Part shown: piece after piece, positions 1-5,651 of the stretch | Layout of the letters: every line of letters starts with the position of its first letter | Numbering within the stretch: the stretch's first letter is position 1 | Assembly (NCBI GenBank): GCA_028292565.1 | Contig: JAQGMD010000482.1 | Location: 1 to 9,865, forward strand | DNA length: 9,865 nt | Direction: 5' to 3' | DNA from: Burkholderia sp. | GTDB lineage: Bacteria; Pseudomonadota; Gammaproteobacteria; Burkholderiales; Burkholderiaceae | Notes under the pieces: model-generated | The model's input: the letters and a program-made list of their open reading frames with translations, nothing else | Told to the model about the DNA's origin: nothing | Databases searched by the model: none | Translations under genes and position numbers: made by a program

Positions 1-1118
1 GCCGTTTTACTCACGCCGATGCGCCTGGCGAGCATCCGGTACACGATACCCAGATCAAGCGGTTGCGCCATCTTAACTTTTTCCAGCACGAGTGCTACCT
101 GGAAGTGCGCGTACCACGCGTGCGTCTGCCCGACGGCAAGGTCCGTCTGCTCGAGCCGAAATGGGTTGGCCAGTTGGACGGCTTTACCTTGTTGTTCGAA
201 GCGCTGGTACTGGCGCTGTGCCGGCAAATGCCGTTTGCCGCGGTGGCACGCATCGTGGGCTTGTCGTGGCATCGCGTACATGCAATTTGCGCGCGCTATG
301 TGGAGATGGCCGTGGCGGCGGCGGACCTGTCGGACGTAACGGCGGTCGCCATCGATGAAACCTCCTCCAGGCGCGGACACAACTATTTGACGCTGGTGGC
401 CGACATGCAGGCGCGGCGCGTGGTGTTCGTCACGCCTGAGCGCAATAACGACACCATCGCGCAGTTCGCCCAATGTTTGCAACATCACCAGGCCACGCCC
501 AACCAAATCGCGTCGGTCAGTATCGACATGTCGCCCGCCTTCATCAAGGGTGTCGACGAGCACTTGCCGAATGCGAGAGTGACATTTGACAAGTTGCATG
601 TGGTCGCGCATGCCTCTGCTGCGGTCGACAAGATGCGGCGCCTGGAACAGAAATCCGATCCCGATCTGAAAGGATTGCGCTGGGCGCTGCTGAAAGACCG
701 CAACAAGCTGCACGCTGAACAACGCAACGATCTCGACGCACTCGTCGCCCGGTTCACCAGCAAGCGTACCGCCCGCGCATGGTTGTATCGAGAGCAGCTA
801 CCGGACATCCTCGAACGCAAGCAAATCAATATCGTTTCCGCCATGTTGGCCCCGTGGTGTACCAATCTGATGCGCTCCAAAGTCGAGCCTATGAAGGACG
901 TGGCGCGCATGATTCGAAACCACTTTGACGGCATCGTCGCCTGGACGCAAACACGTCAGACCAATGGCTTTATCGAGGCCATCCATGGCTTGTTTCAGGC
1001 TGCAAAACGCAAGGCACGCGGTTTCGTTCGCTTTGCAACCATGCGCACCGTGCTTTTTCTGATTGCCGGAAAACTCGACTTCTCGGCGCTCAATCCGCAT
1101 GCCCCTCAACCCACTTGA
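1..1118 (+). CDS. ISL3-family DDE transposase, 5' end cut by window edge
   Basis: This enzyme cuts and joins the ends of its own insertion sequence. The frame is open from base 3, so the TTG at 63 is internal and the true start lies left of the window; 371 codons are visible, against roughly 400 or more in the family. The start of the visible part (HPVHDTQIKRLRHLNFFQ) is the end of the N-terminal zinc-finger/HTH region; the first zinc-binding cysteines must be off the edge. The catalytic triad is visible: Asp in VAIDETS (codon 354-356), Asp in VSIDMSPAF (525-527) and Glu in TNGFIEAIHGLFQ (975-977). The basic KRKARGF segment and the C-terminal LFLIAGKLDFSA follow, as in the family. No frameshift or internal stop is seen, so the visible part looks functional. 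Confidence 0.93.
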   Translation, partial: RFTHADAPGEHPVHDTQIKRLRHLNFFQHECYLEVRVPRVRLPDGKVRLLEPKWVGQLDGFTLLFEALVLALCRQMPFAAVARIVGLSWHRVHAICARYVEMAVAAADLSDVTAVAIDETSSRRGHNYLTLVADMQARRVVFVTPERNNDTIAQFAQCLQHHQATPNQIASVSIDMSPAFIKGVDEHLPNARVTFDKLHVVAHASAAVDKMRRLEQKSDPDLKGLRWALLKDRNKLHAEQRNDLDALVARFTSKRTARAWLYREQLPDILERKQINIVSAMLAPWCTNLMRSKVEPMKDVARMIRNHFDGIVAWTQTRQTNGFIEAIHGLFQAAKRKARGFVRFATMRTVLFLIAGKLDFSALNPHAPQPT

Positions 1119-1132
1119 AATTCAATAGAGCC
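1109..1132 (-). repeat. Probable right terminal inverted repeat of the ISL3 element
   Basis: Read on the minus strand the segment begins GGCTCTATTGAATTTCAAG, with the GGCTCT opening typical of ISL3 termini, and it overlaps the last codons and the stop of the transposase. The partner left repeat is not in the window, so the length and the exact end are estimates. Confidence 0.55.
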
Positions 1133-1170
1133 AGCAAAATGGAACCCGAGTCTCTACCACTTTAGGTGAA

Positions 1171-1203
1171 GCCGAATAAAGAATAAGTGAGTAATTTCGA
1201 TAG
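1171..1203 (-). repeat. Direct repeat copy A (partner at 1644-1675)
   Basis: On the plus strand it reads GCCGAATAAAGAATAAGT, five variable bases, ATTTC, then a half-conserved GATAG. The partner copy differs by loss of one T in the first block, has the same 5-base spacing, and shares ATTTC and part of the tail (about 25 identical positions in all). Copy B lies upstream of the small exported-protein gene on the minus strand, so copy A may be the equivalent upstream element of another gene that once followed to the left, beyond the insertion sequence. It could instead be an operator repeated at both ends of one gene. Confidence 0.6.
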
Positions 1204-1229
1204 CCCGGCGTGATCGGCGGGGTATTCAT

Positions 1230-1248
1230 CGAACGCCGCCGGCGTTCG
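1230..1248. repeat. Perfect 9-bp palindrome downstream of small exported-protein gene
   Basis: The arms CGAACGCCG and CGGCGTTCG flank a single C. It touches the next hairpin (1248-1273), making a tandem pair. There is no T-run on the minus strand after it. It may assist termination or protect the 3' end of the message. Confidence 0.5.
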
Positions 1249-1273
1249 TGGGCAACAACAACATGTTGCCCAC
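1248..1273 (-). terminator. Hairpin 20 bp after the small exported-protein gene, possible terminator
   Basis: A perfect 10-bp stem (GTGGGCAACA / TGTTGCCCAC) encloses a 6-base loop. It begins 20 bp past the stop codon of the 90-residue gene. It lacks a U-tract on the minus strand, so it is not a classical intrinsic terminator; a 3'-end stabiliser or a weak terminator is also possible. On the plus strand it is followed by only three T residues. Confidence 0.45.
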
Positions 1274-1293
1274 TTTGCGTTACTTATCGAGAA

Positions 1294-1566
1294 TCAGCTC
1301 GGCTCGAGCAGCACAGGAGCTTTATAAACAATCACAGGATAGTAGACGTAGTTTGAGCCGCCCTTGCCCTGGATGTTACCGATCGAAAGAAGGCCTGTGC
1401 TGTTGATGGTGACTTCATACGGATCGCCCGCGGTAATGCCATCCATCTCGGCTGCGCTCAACATCATTGGCTCTGCCGTAACCGGCGCAGGGGCTTCGTC
1501 CGCAAAGCTTACCGAGGACAAGGCCAACAGAGGGATCGCTACTACGCTTGCAAGTGTCAAATTCAT
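1294..1566 (-). CDS. Small exported protein with double-glycine-like motif, putative C39 peptidase substrate
   Basis: This 90-residue protein of unknown family has a hydrophobic N-terminal segment (residues 4-20) ending in a signal-peptidase-like SFA|DEA site after residue 22; oddly, the n-region has no Lys or Arg. An Ala/Pro-rich linker follows, then LSAAEMDGITAG (36-47), which resembles the leader end of double-glycine peptides, with AG in place of GG. The remaining 43 residues (from DPYEV) are rich in Gly, Val, Ile, Asn and Tyr and have no cysteine. The start is firm: TAGGAG lies 8 bases before the ATG and there is an in-frame TGA just upstream. The gene lies 231 bp downstream of a C39 peptidase on the same strand. 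The inference is that the protein is exported by Sec and then trimmed after TAG by that peptidase. A bacteriocin-like or surface/fibre-forming peptide are alternatives; neither is shown. Confidence 0.72.
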   Translation of the reverse strand: MNLTLASVVAIPLLALSSVSFADEAPAPVTAEPMMLSAAEMDGITAGDPYEVTINSTGLLSIGNIQGKGGSNYVYYPVIVYKAPVLLEPS

Positions 1567-1573
1567 TTTTCAA

Positions 1574-1579
1574 TCTCCT
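1574..1579 (-). promoter_or_regulatory. Strong ribosome binding site of small exported-protein gene
   Basis: Minus-strand TAGGAG is followed by ATTGAAAA and the ATG, near-ideal spacing. It supports the start at 1566 and suggests strong translation. Confidence 0.7.
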
Positions 1580-1643
1580 AAAGGTTAAACAACTTGAACC
1601 CCACGTCGATCTGTCGCGGGATTCGATATCAATTTACGCTTTG

Positions 1644-1675
1644 GCCGAAAAAGAATAAGTACTCGATTTCTATCG
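1644..1675 (-). repeat. Direct repeat copy B, upstream of small exported-protein gene
   Basis: It reads GCCGAAAAAGAATAAGT on the plus strand, then five variable bases, ATTTC and TATCG. It is the partner of 1171-1203 with identical internal spacing. It ends 78 bp before the ATG at 1566, so it is well placed to be part of a promoter or an operator for that gene. Confidence 0.6.
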
Positions 1676-1792
1676 TACGGGCCGCGCTTGCCAGTCAATG
1701 ATTCGATTATTCGATCGATTGCCAAACAAAATGATCTTCGCCATCATGCCGGGGCGGACGCACTCGATAACAAGTCTTGCTGTCATCTGCTT

Positions 1793-1816
1793 CTTCGTCA
1801 ACGCAGCATGACGAAG
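1793..1816 (-). repeat. Hairpin over the stop codon of the C39 peptidase gene
   Basis: A perfect 8-bp stem (CTTCGTCA / TGACGAAG) with an 8-base loop covers the TGA at 1798-1800. There is no U-tract on the minus strand. Together with the hairpin at 1827-1851 it makes the 3' end of the peptidase message highly structured. Confidence 0.45.
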
Positions 1817-2448
1817 TCCTGCTCCCGCGGCGCCAATTGGTTTGGCGCCGCAATTCCGTCACGTCGCTGAACAACGAACCCGATCCGGCCCAATTGTGGA
1901 TAGTCGATCCAGCTTTGCATGAACTCGTCGACCGGCATCGTGCGATTTCCCCAGCCGGAATCCGCCAGCAACACGCGATTGCCCCGCATGCCGCGGAAAA
2001 TCACGAAGTGGTTGTATCCATGGGTCTTGATGGAGACGATGACGGGCGCTCTGGCAACCAGGTCCTTGAGCTGCAACTTGCCATAGCCGATACCCCGGTA
2101 TCCGCGAGCATCGGCATGACGCTTCAGGTCCGCCAGTGAGAAGCCTTCCCGGCTTCGTATCAGGTCCGGATTATTGACATACTCTTCCCGACGCATCAGC
2201 GCATTGGCGATTTCTTTTTCGGTCGCCTGCTCGCCATGCTGATAGTTGAGCAGCGTGGTCAGGGCCGCCGCGCCGCAGCTCAGGTCCCACTCCTGCATCA
2301 CCACATGTTCATGCCGCATTTCAAGCAGCGACTTGACGACCCGGGTGCCCGCGCCGGCATTCGCCGCCGACAACAACAACAGGAACAGCGTGGCACACGA
2401 CGCGGTGCAGACCTCCCTCGCGGTGTAGTGCTTACGGAAGAGCTTCAT
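1798..2448 (-). CDS. Stand-alone exported C39-family cysteine peptidase
   Basis: The protein has 216 residues. An N-terminal signal peptide (hydrophobic LFLLLLSAANA, about 21-31) implies action in the periplasm or at the outer membrane. The C39 catalytic set is visible: Gln52 and Cys58 in MQEWDLSCGAAALTTLLNY, His147 in GYNHFVIF and Asp163 in LLADSGWGN. C39 domains cut after double-glycine-type motifs; they are usually fused to ABC exporters, but this one has no transporter part. FapD of Pseudomonas functional-amyloid operons is a known stand-alone relative in design. The ATG at 2448 is chosen because it begins the signal peptide; the longer frame upstream (to 2559) lies inside the LysR gene and adds 37 uncharacteristic residues. 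It overlaps the LysR gene by 17 bp, suggesting one transcript. The likely substrate is the small exported protein encoded downstream (1294-1566). Confidence 0.88.
   Translation of the reverse strand: MKLFRKHYTAREVCTASCATLFLLLLSAANAGAGTRVVKSLLEMRHEHVVMQEWDLSCGAAALTTLLNYQHGEQATEKEIANALMRREEYVNNPDLIRSREGFSLADLKRHADARGYRGIGYGKLQLKDLVARAPVIVSIKTHGYNHFVIFRGMRGNRVLLADSGWGNRTMPVDEFMQSWIDYPQLGRIGFVVQRRDGIAAPNQLAPREQDFVMLR
1827..1851 (-). repeat. Perfect 10-bp hairpin inside the 3' end of the C39 gene
   Basis: The arms GCGGCGCCAA and TTGGCGCCGC flank a 5-base loop. It lies in the codons for the C-terminal tail (IAAPNQLAP), past the catalytic domain, so it is under little protein constraint. No U-tract follows on the minus strand. 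A role in message stability or partial termination before the small gene is possible. Confidence 0.45.
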
Positions 2449-3457
2449 TATGCATGTCCAATGTTGTATGGATTCCCGCTTCCTGCTCCGTGGCGGAAAG
2501 CATGCGTAGTATTTCCGCCAGGCGAGCCGCGGAAGGGCTGGCCGACCAGTGCCTGCCATGTATCAGATACAGCATGGCTTTGTAGCTGGCTTGTTCGCCC
2601 AGCGGCAGGCGCACCAGCGTTCCCTGGTTCAGCTGCTTCTGTATGCGATGCCTGGGCAGCCAGGCGTAGCCGAAGCATTCACCTACCGCCGCAACTACCG
2701 CGTCGAAGTTACTCATGTTCCAGCGCCGCCCATACCTGGAGCTTTCGGCACCGCTTAATTCCATTTCATTGGACTGGCCTATGCAAATGTGTACCTGCTT
2801 TTCCAAGTCGGTCGAGTTGATATCCCTGCCCAGCCTGAGCAACAGATGGTCCGGGTGCGCGACCGCAACGTACTCAACCTCGGCCAGCGGCTCGCCGAGA
2901 AATCCCATAGGCACGCGTCCGCTGATCACCAGGTCGACTGTCATGTCGCGCAACACCTCCTCGGCGCGCGGCATTGCCACTTCGGTCAGGCGTACATGCG
3001 CGCCCGCCCCGAGTTGCTCAAACCTGCGCAGCGCGCGCATCAAGAGCGCGGTCGGCGTGTTGTGATCGACCACCAGCCGCACTTCCGCGCCGCAGCCTTG
3101 CCCGACATTCTTGGCGAACAGTTCAAGCTCGATTGCTTCCTTCAGCACATGGCGCGAGCGATCGAGCATGGCGCGACCGGCCAGGGTCAGATGCGCCTTG
3201 CGTCCTTCGATCTTCAGCAGCTGGATGCCCAACTGCTCCTGCAGCTTGGCAACCGTGTAGCTGATCGCGGATTGGCTGAGATGCAGGAATTTTGCAGCCT
3301 CGGCAAAGCCGCCGCAATCAACGACCGCATGGAATATGCGCCACTGCTTCAGGCTTACATGCAGGTTCCGCACATCGTACGGCCTCGACTTGTATGCGAT
3401 GCCCGGGCTGCGTTGGGCTGACGCTTTTTCCAACAGCGGATTTCTCGACTGAGTCAT
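2432..3457 (-). CDS. LysR-family transcriptional regulator, upstream of C39 peptidase
   Basis: This 341-residue DNA-binding regulator has a typical LysR winged helix-turn-helix at about residues 34-93 (SLKQWRIFHAVVDCGGFAEAAKFLHLSQ and onward), followed by a linker helix and a LysR substrate-binding domain at about 123-320. An extra polar N-terminal tail of about 33 residues precedes the HTH, longer than usual. The start at 3457 is supported by AAGGAAG 4-5 bases before the ATG. Its last codons overlap the C39 peptidase start by 17 bp, so the two are probably co-transcribed and translationally coupled. LysR regulators often control adjacent genes, so it may regulate the peptidase/small-protein cluster; its effector cannot be read from the sequence. 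Confidence 0.92.
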   Translation of the reverse strand: MTQSRNPLLEKASAQRSPGIAYKSRPYDVRNLHVSLKQWRIFHAVVDCGGFAEAAKFLHLSQSAISYTVAKLQEQLGIQLLKIEGRKAHLTLAGRAMLDRSRHVLKEAIELELFAKNVGQGCGAEVRLVVDHNTPTALLMRALRRFEQLGAGAHVRLTEVAMPRAEEVLRDMTVDLVISGRVPMGFLGEPLAEVEYVAVAHPDHLLLRLGRDINSTDLEKQVHICIGQSNEMELSGAESSRYGRRWNMSNFDAVVAAVGECFGYAWLPRHRIQKQLNQGTLVRLPLGEQASYKAMLYLIHGRHWSASPSAARLAEILRMLSATEQEAGIHTTLDMHNEALP

Positions 3458-3639
3458 TTTTCTTCCTTAGCGATGCGGACCCCTGCAGGCGATGCCGCGC
3501 GGTGTTTTGGAACGTTAGAGGCTGCGTTGTCCGTCAATGGCAAAGCATGAAGACGGGAAGAGGCGATGCAAGATGCAATACACCACGCCATCGCGCGGTG
3601 CGCCTCCCATTTGGCTTTCCTGAGTGTCAGCGCCGGCAT
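3454..3639 (-). CDS. Possible 61-residue ORF directly upstream of LysR gene, hypothetical
   Basis: The frame starts MPALTLRKAKWEAHRAM and ends RIAKEEK, with its TGA overlapping the LysR ATG as ATGA, an arrangement typical of coupled genes. AGGA precedes the ATG by 5 bases. The start region also lies in a 6-bp hairpin (CCGGCA / TGCCGG, 3633-3652), which could mask it. The peptide has no recognisable domain, membrane segment or signal, and the region upstream has no clear promoter. It may be a leader ORF for the regulator or a chance frame. Confidence 0.22.
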   Translation of the reverse strand: MPALTLRKAKWEAHRAMAWCIASCIASSRLHALPLTDNAASNVPKHRAASPAGVRIAKEEK

Positions 3640-3941
3640 CGATTCCTGCCGGAATGCATTGCTGTCGTGTGCGTCTGTCCCCCAGGGATAGCACGAGTCG
3701 TAGCAAAACTTGCGCCTGTCTTGCAATGCGTTGATTTTGCGGGCACTTCACTAGAGGCGCCGGTTCCCTCTGTCCACCGATGTATCGGACATGTCGCAGC
3801 GACTACGCCTCGTCGGCGCATTACGCGCGCCCGGATGCGTCAAAGCGCAGAGCAGTGAGCGGAACGCGCGCTTCGTCCGATGTAAAGGCTTATGCGCCGT
3901 ATCAGTAGCCGGGTATGCAATTGCCTCCCGCAACCAACGCC
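3640..3941. other. Intergenic region without recognisable gene
   Basis: Several open frames cross this stretch on both strands, but none has a convincing start, composition or family resemblance, and the minus-strand ones run through the terminator at 3942-3985. I see no tRNA, repeat array or insertion sequence in it. The promoter for the LysR gene transcribed leftwards should lie here or just below 3640, but clear boxes were not identified. Confidence 0.5.
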
Positions 3942-3985
3942 AAATAAAAAACCCGCCACTACCTGTCAGTGCAGGCAATGGCGGG
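3942..3985 (-). terminator. Strong intrinsic terminator, minus strand
   Basis: Read on the minus strand, a 14-bp stem (CCCGCCATTGCCTG with CAGGTAGTGGCGGG, two G-U pairs, no mismatches) encloses the 6-base loop CACTGA and runs straight into TTTTTTATTT. This is a textbook rho-independent terminator for a leftward transcript coming from the right. No conventional gene on that strand ends here; the 36-codon ORF at 4020-4130 stops 34 bp before it. Confidence 0.88.
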
Positions 3986-4019
3986 AACCGGAGAGAGGTG
4001 AGTCTCTGTCCCAGGACGC

Positions 4020-4130
4020 TTACGCGGGATGCGCTGTGCGCTTCCGATCGGGACGACTGGACGGTACGCTATGCCGTTCGCTGCGGGTGACGGCAGGTTT
4101 GGCGTGATTGTTGGAGTGCTTGGTTTTCAT
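4020..4130 (-). CDS. Small basic ORF (36 residues) just before a strong terminator, hypothetical
   Basis: The predicted peptide begins MKTKHSNNHAKPAVTR and ends RKRTAHPA. It is rich in Lys, Arg, His, Ser and Pro, with no hydrophobic segment and no cysteine. A GGGA is spaced 5 bases before the ATG, a modest ribosome binding site, and the stop lies 34 bp before the intrinsic terminator. I do not recognise the family. Its best support is its position: it is the only sensible start-to-stop frame between the terminator and the upstream non-coding sequence. The alternative is that the terminated transcript is a small regulatory RNA and the frame is incidental. Confidence 0.38.
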   Translation of the reverse strand: MKTKHSNNHAKPAVTRSERHSVPSSRPDRKRTAHPA

Positions 4131-4631
4131 GTGGGTCCCATGCAAATCATTCGATGAGATGGCTATGGCAAGAGCCATGCCATGCTCGCAAAACCCTTGA
4201 TTTGCCTCGGTTGTTCCGAGTGCGCCTGCCGCCGGCGGCGGGATTCGGTCCGTGAGTGTGTGGGTTGCGATGCGAATTACTTAAGCGGCCCGTCGCATAT
4301 TGGGGCCCGGGCCACCTTCCGCTACAGCGTAACCGGTAGTGGCATCGCGCCGCATACCGCCAGACTGCGCGCGTACAGAAGACGAACGCGGCCGCGCGTA
4401 AATTTTTGCGCCACGTCAAACCGGAAAAATCCCAATGGAAAGTTTTGGCGGTAACGACCGCGCCTGCATAGGCTGCAAGCCGTCTGTCGGGCAAATTGAA
4501 TGTGACCTGTGACGCTTGCATTGAATTGGCGCGCTGTCCAATTTTGTCATCCGGCAGTCAACCTCGGCGCGCATGGAACGCGAATGGGAGAGAATACGCC
4601 TTCGCAGTGGGAATTGATAAGGAATGGAAAT
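4131..4631. other. Intergenic region upstream of second LysR gene
   Basis: No convincing gene was found. A 124-codon minus-strand frame (4147-4521) has a composition unlike a real protein and no good ribosome binding site. The region should contain the promoter of the leftward short transcript and that of the LysR gene at 4632. Short dyads occur at 4205-4220 (CTCGG / CCGAG) and 4524-4543 (AATTGG / CCAATT). Confidence 0.5.
4524..4543. promoter_or_regulatory. Dyad AATTGG-N8-CCAATT upstream of LysR gene, candidate operator
   Basis: A perfect 6-bp inverted repeat with an 8-base spacer is centred about 98 bp before the LysR start at 4632. LysR regulators commonly bind interrupted dyads near their own promoter. 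The spacing does not give the classical T-N11-A, so the assignment is tentative. Confidence 0.25.
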
Positions 4632-5576
4632 ATGGACAGGTTGCAGTCGATGCGCGTATTCGCCAAGGTCGTCGAACAGGGCAGTTTTGCTCGCGCCGGG
4701 CAGGCACTCGATATTTCAAACGCTGTAGTGACGCGCCACGTGGCTGCCCTCGAAGAGCATCTCGGCACGCGCCTGCTTAACCGCACTACCCGCAGGCTAT
4801 CGCTGACCGAAACCGGCCACGCCTACCTGGAGCGGGTACTGCAGATCCTCCAGGAAATCGACGATGCCGATGCAATCGCCTCTTCCGAATCGAAGAAACC
4901 CTCCGGCACCCTGCGCATCTATTCGCATCTCGGATTCGGGCAGTTGCAACTCGCACAACTGTTACCGCATTACGCGCGTGAGCATCCGACTGTAAAGCTG
5001 GACGTGACGCTGTCGGACCGCACGGTCGACCTGGTCGAAGACGGTTTCGATGTCGGCATCTTCATCGAGGATTTCCAGAAGTTCGACGGGAGCATGATTG
5101 CGCGGCAGCTCGGCGTGTCCGAAGTGATCCTGTGCGCGTCACGCGACTATGTGAAGGAGCACGGCATGCCCCAGACGCTGGACGACATTTCCCGGCATGC
5201 CTGCCTGAATTTTGCCTATCACCAGGTACGCCACCATTGGCCGGTCAAGGGCGAGAATGGCGTCACCACAAATGTCCCGATCAACAGCGTGGCGGTATCT
5301 AACAACAGCGAGTTGCTGCGCCATTTTGCGCTGGCAGGCATGGGTATCGTTGTCCGTCCATCATACGCTCTGGGGGATGACCTGCGCGCCGGCAGGCTGG
5401 TGCGCCTGTTGCCGGGACATCACCTCGGCCACCTGGCGGCAATAATGGTCTATCCCAGCCGCCGGCTGTTATCGGCAAAAGTGCGCAGCTTCGTCGATTT
5501 CATGACGGGAAAATTCCCGCAGCCGGAGAAGGATCCCTGGCTGACTCCGCATGCGCTGGAAAGCAGCACCGCGTGA
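4632..5576 (+). CDS. LysR-family transcriptional regulator (CrgA/AaeR/DmlR-like)
   Basis: This 314-residue regulator has a winged helix-turn-helix at residues 1-60 (MDRLQSMRVFAKVVEQGSFA..., LLNRTTRRLSLTETG) and a type 2 periplasmic-binding-like effector domain at about 92-295 (GTLRIYSHLGFG ... GMGIVVRPSYAL ... LVRLLPG). The TRRLSLTETG wing and the overall layout resemble the large CrgA/AaeR/DmlR-like LysR group. The frame is open for 41 codons upstream, but the ATG at 4632 gives the canonical LysR N-terminus and has AAGGA 8 bases before it. It stops 75 bp before the amidotransferase gene on the same strand. LysR proteins of this group are often transcribed away from their targets, and no divergent conventional gene is present, so the target is unclear. 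Confidence 0.93.
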   Translation: MDRLQSMRVFAKVVEQGSFARAGQALDISNAVVTRHVAALEEHLGTRLLNRTTRRLSLTETGHAYLERVLQILQEIDDADAIASSESKKPSGTLRIYSHLGFGQLQLAQLLPHYAREHPTVKLDVTLSDRTVDLVEDGFDVGIFIEDFQKFDGSMIARQLGVSEVILCASRDYVKEHGMPQTLDDISRHACLNFAYHQVRHHWPVKGENGVTTNVPINSVAVSNNSELLRHFALAGMGIVVRPSYALGDDLRAGRLVRLLPGHHLGHLAAIMVYPSRRLLSAKVRSFVDFMTGKFPQPEKDPWLTPHALESSTA

Positions 5577-5651
5577 TCCTGCGGTCAATCACAGCCTCGA
5601 TTGAGGTATAGTGAGATAGCCGAACAGTCTCTCCGACAACATTACAAAGCC

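Larger units (their letters stand above)
1..1132 (+). mobile_element. ISL3-family insertion sequence, right-hand part (left end outside window)
   Basis: The element is recognised from its transposase and from the sequence just after the transposase stop codon. Known ISL3 elements have imperfect terminal inverted repeats that often begin GGCTCT and make 8-bp target duplications. Read on the minus strand, the bases ending at 1132 start GGCTCTATTGAATTTC, which fits a right terminal repeat that overlaps the transposase stop codon. The left repeat lies outside the window, so the boundary at 1132 is inferred, not proven. If it is correct, the flanking 8 bp AGCAAAAT (1133-1140) should be the target duplication. 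Confidence 0.8.
1133..1293. other. Intergenic segment between IS end and small exported-protein gene
   Basis: No ORF is convincing here. The segment holds one copy of a ~32-bp direct repeat (1171-1203) and two adjacent perfect inverted repeats (1230-1248 and 1248-1273). The sequence next to the IS is less GC-rich than the surrounding genes. Confidence 0.6.
1567..1797. other. Leader/intergenic region between C39 peptidase and small exported-protein gene
   Basis: These 231 bp contain no convincing gene; a 38-codon minus-strand frame is present but lacks a good ribosome binding site. The region carries repeat copy B and an imperfect dyad at 1696-1721 (CAATGATTCGA / TCGATCGATTG, 8 of 11 complementary). 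Its length and the strong ribosome binding site at its end suggest that the small gene has its own promoter. I could not pick convincing -35/-10 boxes. Confidence 0.5.

Noticed and set aside
1683..1799. 38-codon minus-strand frame between the C39 and small exported-protein genes
   Set aside because: No convincing ribosome binding site, no motif, and the region reads better as a leader with an imperfect dyad.
2789..3421. 210-codon plus-strand ORF opposite the LysR gene
   Set aside because: It is a mirror frame of the LysR coding strand, with Gln/His/Arg-rich composition and no family features.
3292..3858. 188-codon plus-strand ORF running from inside LysR into the intergenic region
   Set aside because: Composition is rich in Arg, Cys and Pro without domains, it starts inside an antisense gene and has no credible ribosome binding site.
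3751..3978. 75-codon minus-strand ORF in the central intergenic region
   Set aside because: Its start lies inside the stem of the strong intrinsic terminator, so it is unlikely to be translated from the message that ends there.
4147..4521. 124-codon minus-strand ORF upstream of the second LysR gene
   Set aside because: Low-quality composition, no ribosome binding site and no recognisable motifs; it overlaps the likely promoter region of the LysR gene.
4632..5576. Longer LysR start at 4509
   Set aside because: The extra 41 residues do not resemble a LysR N-terminus, while the ATG at 4632 has a good ribosome binding site and gives the canonical start.
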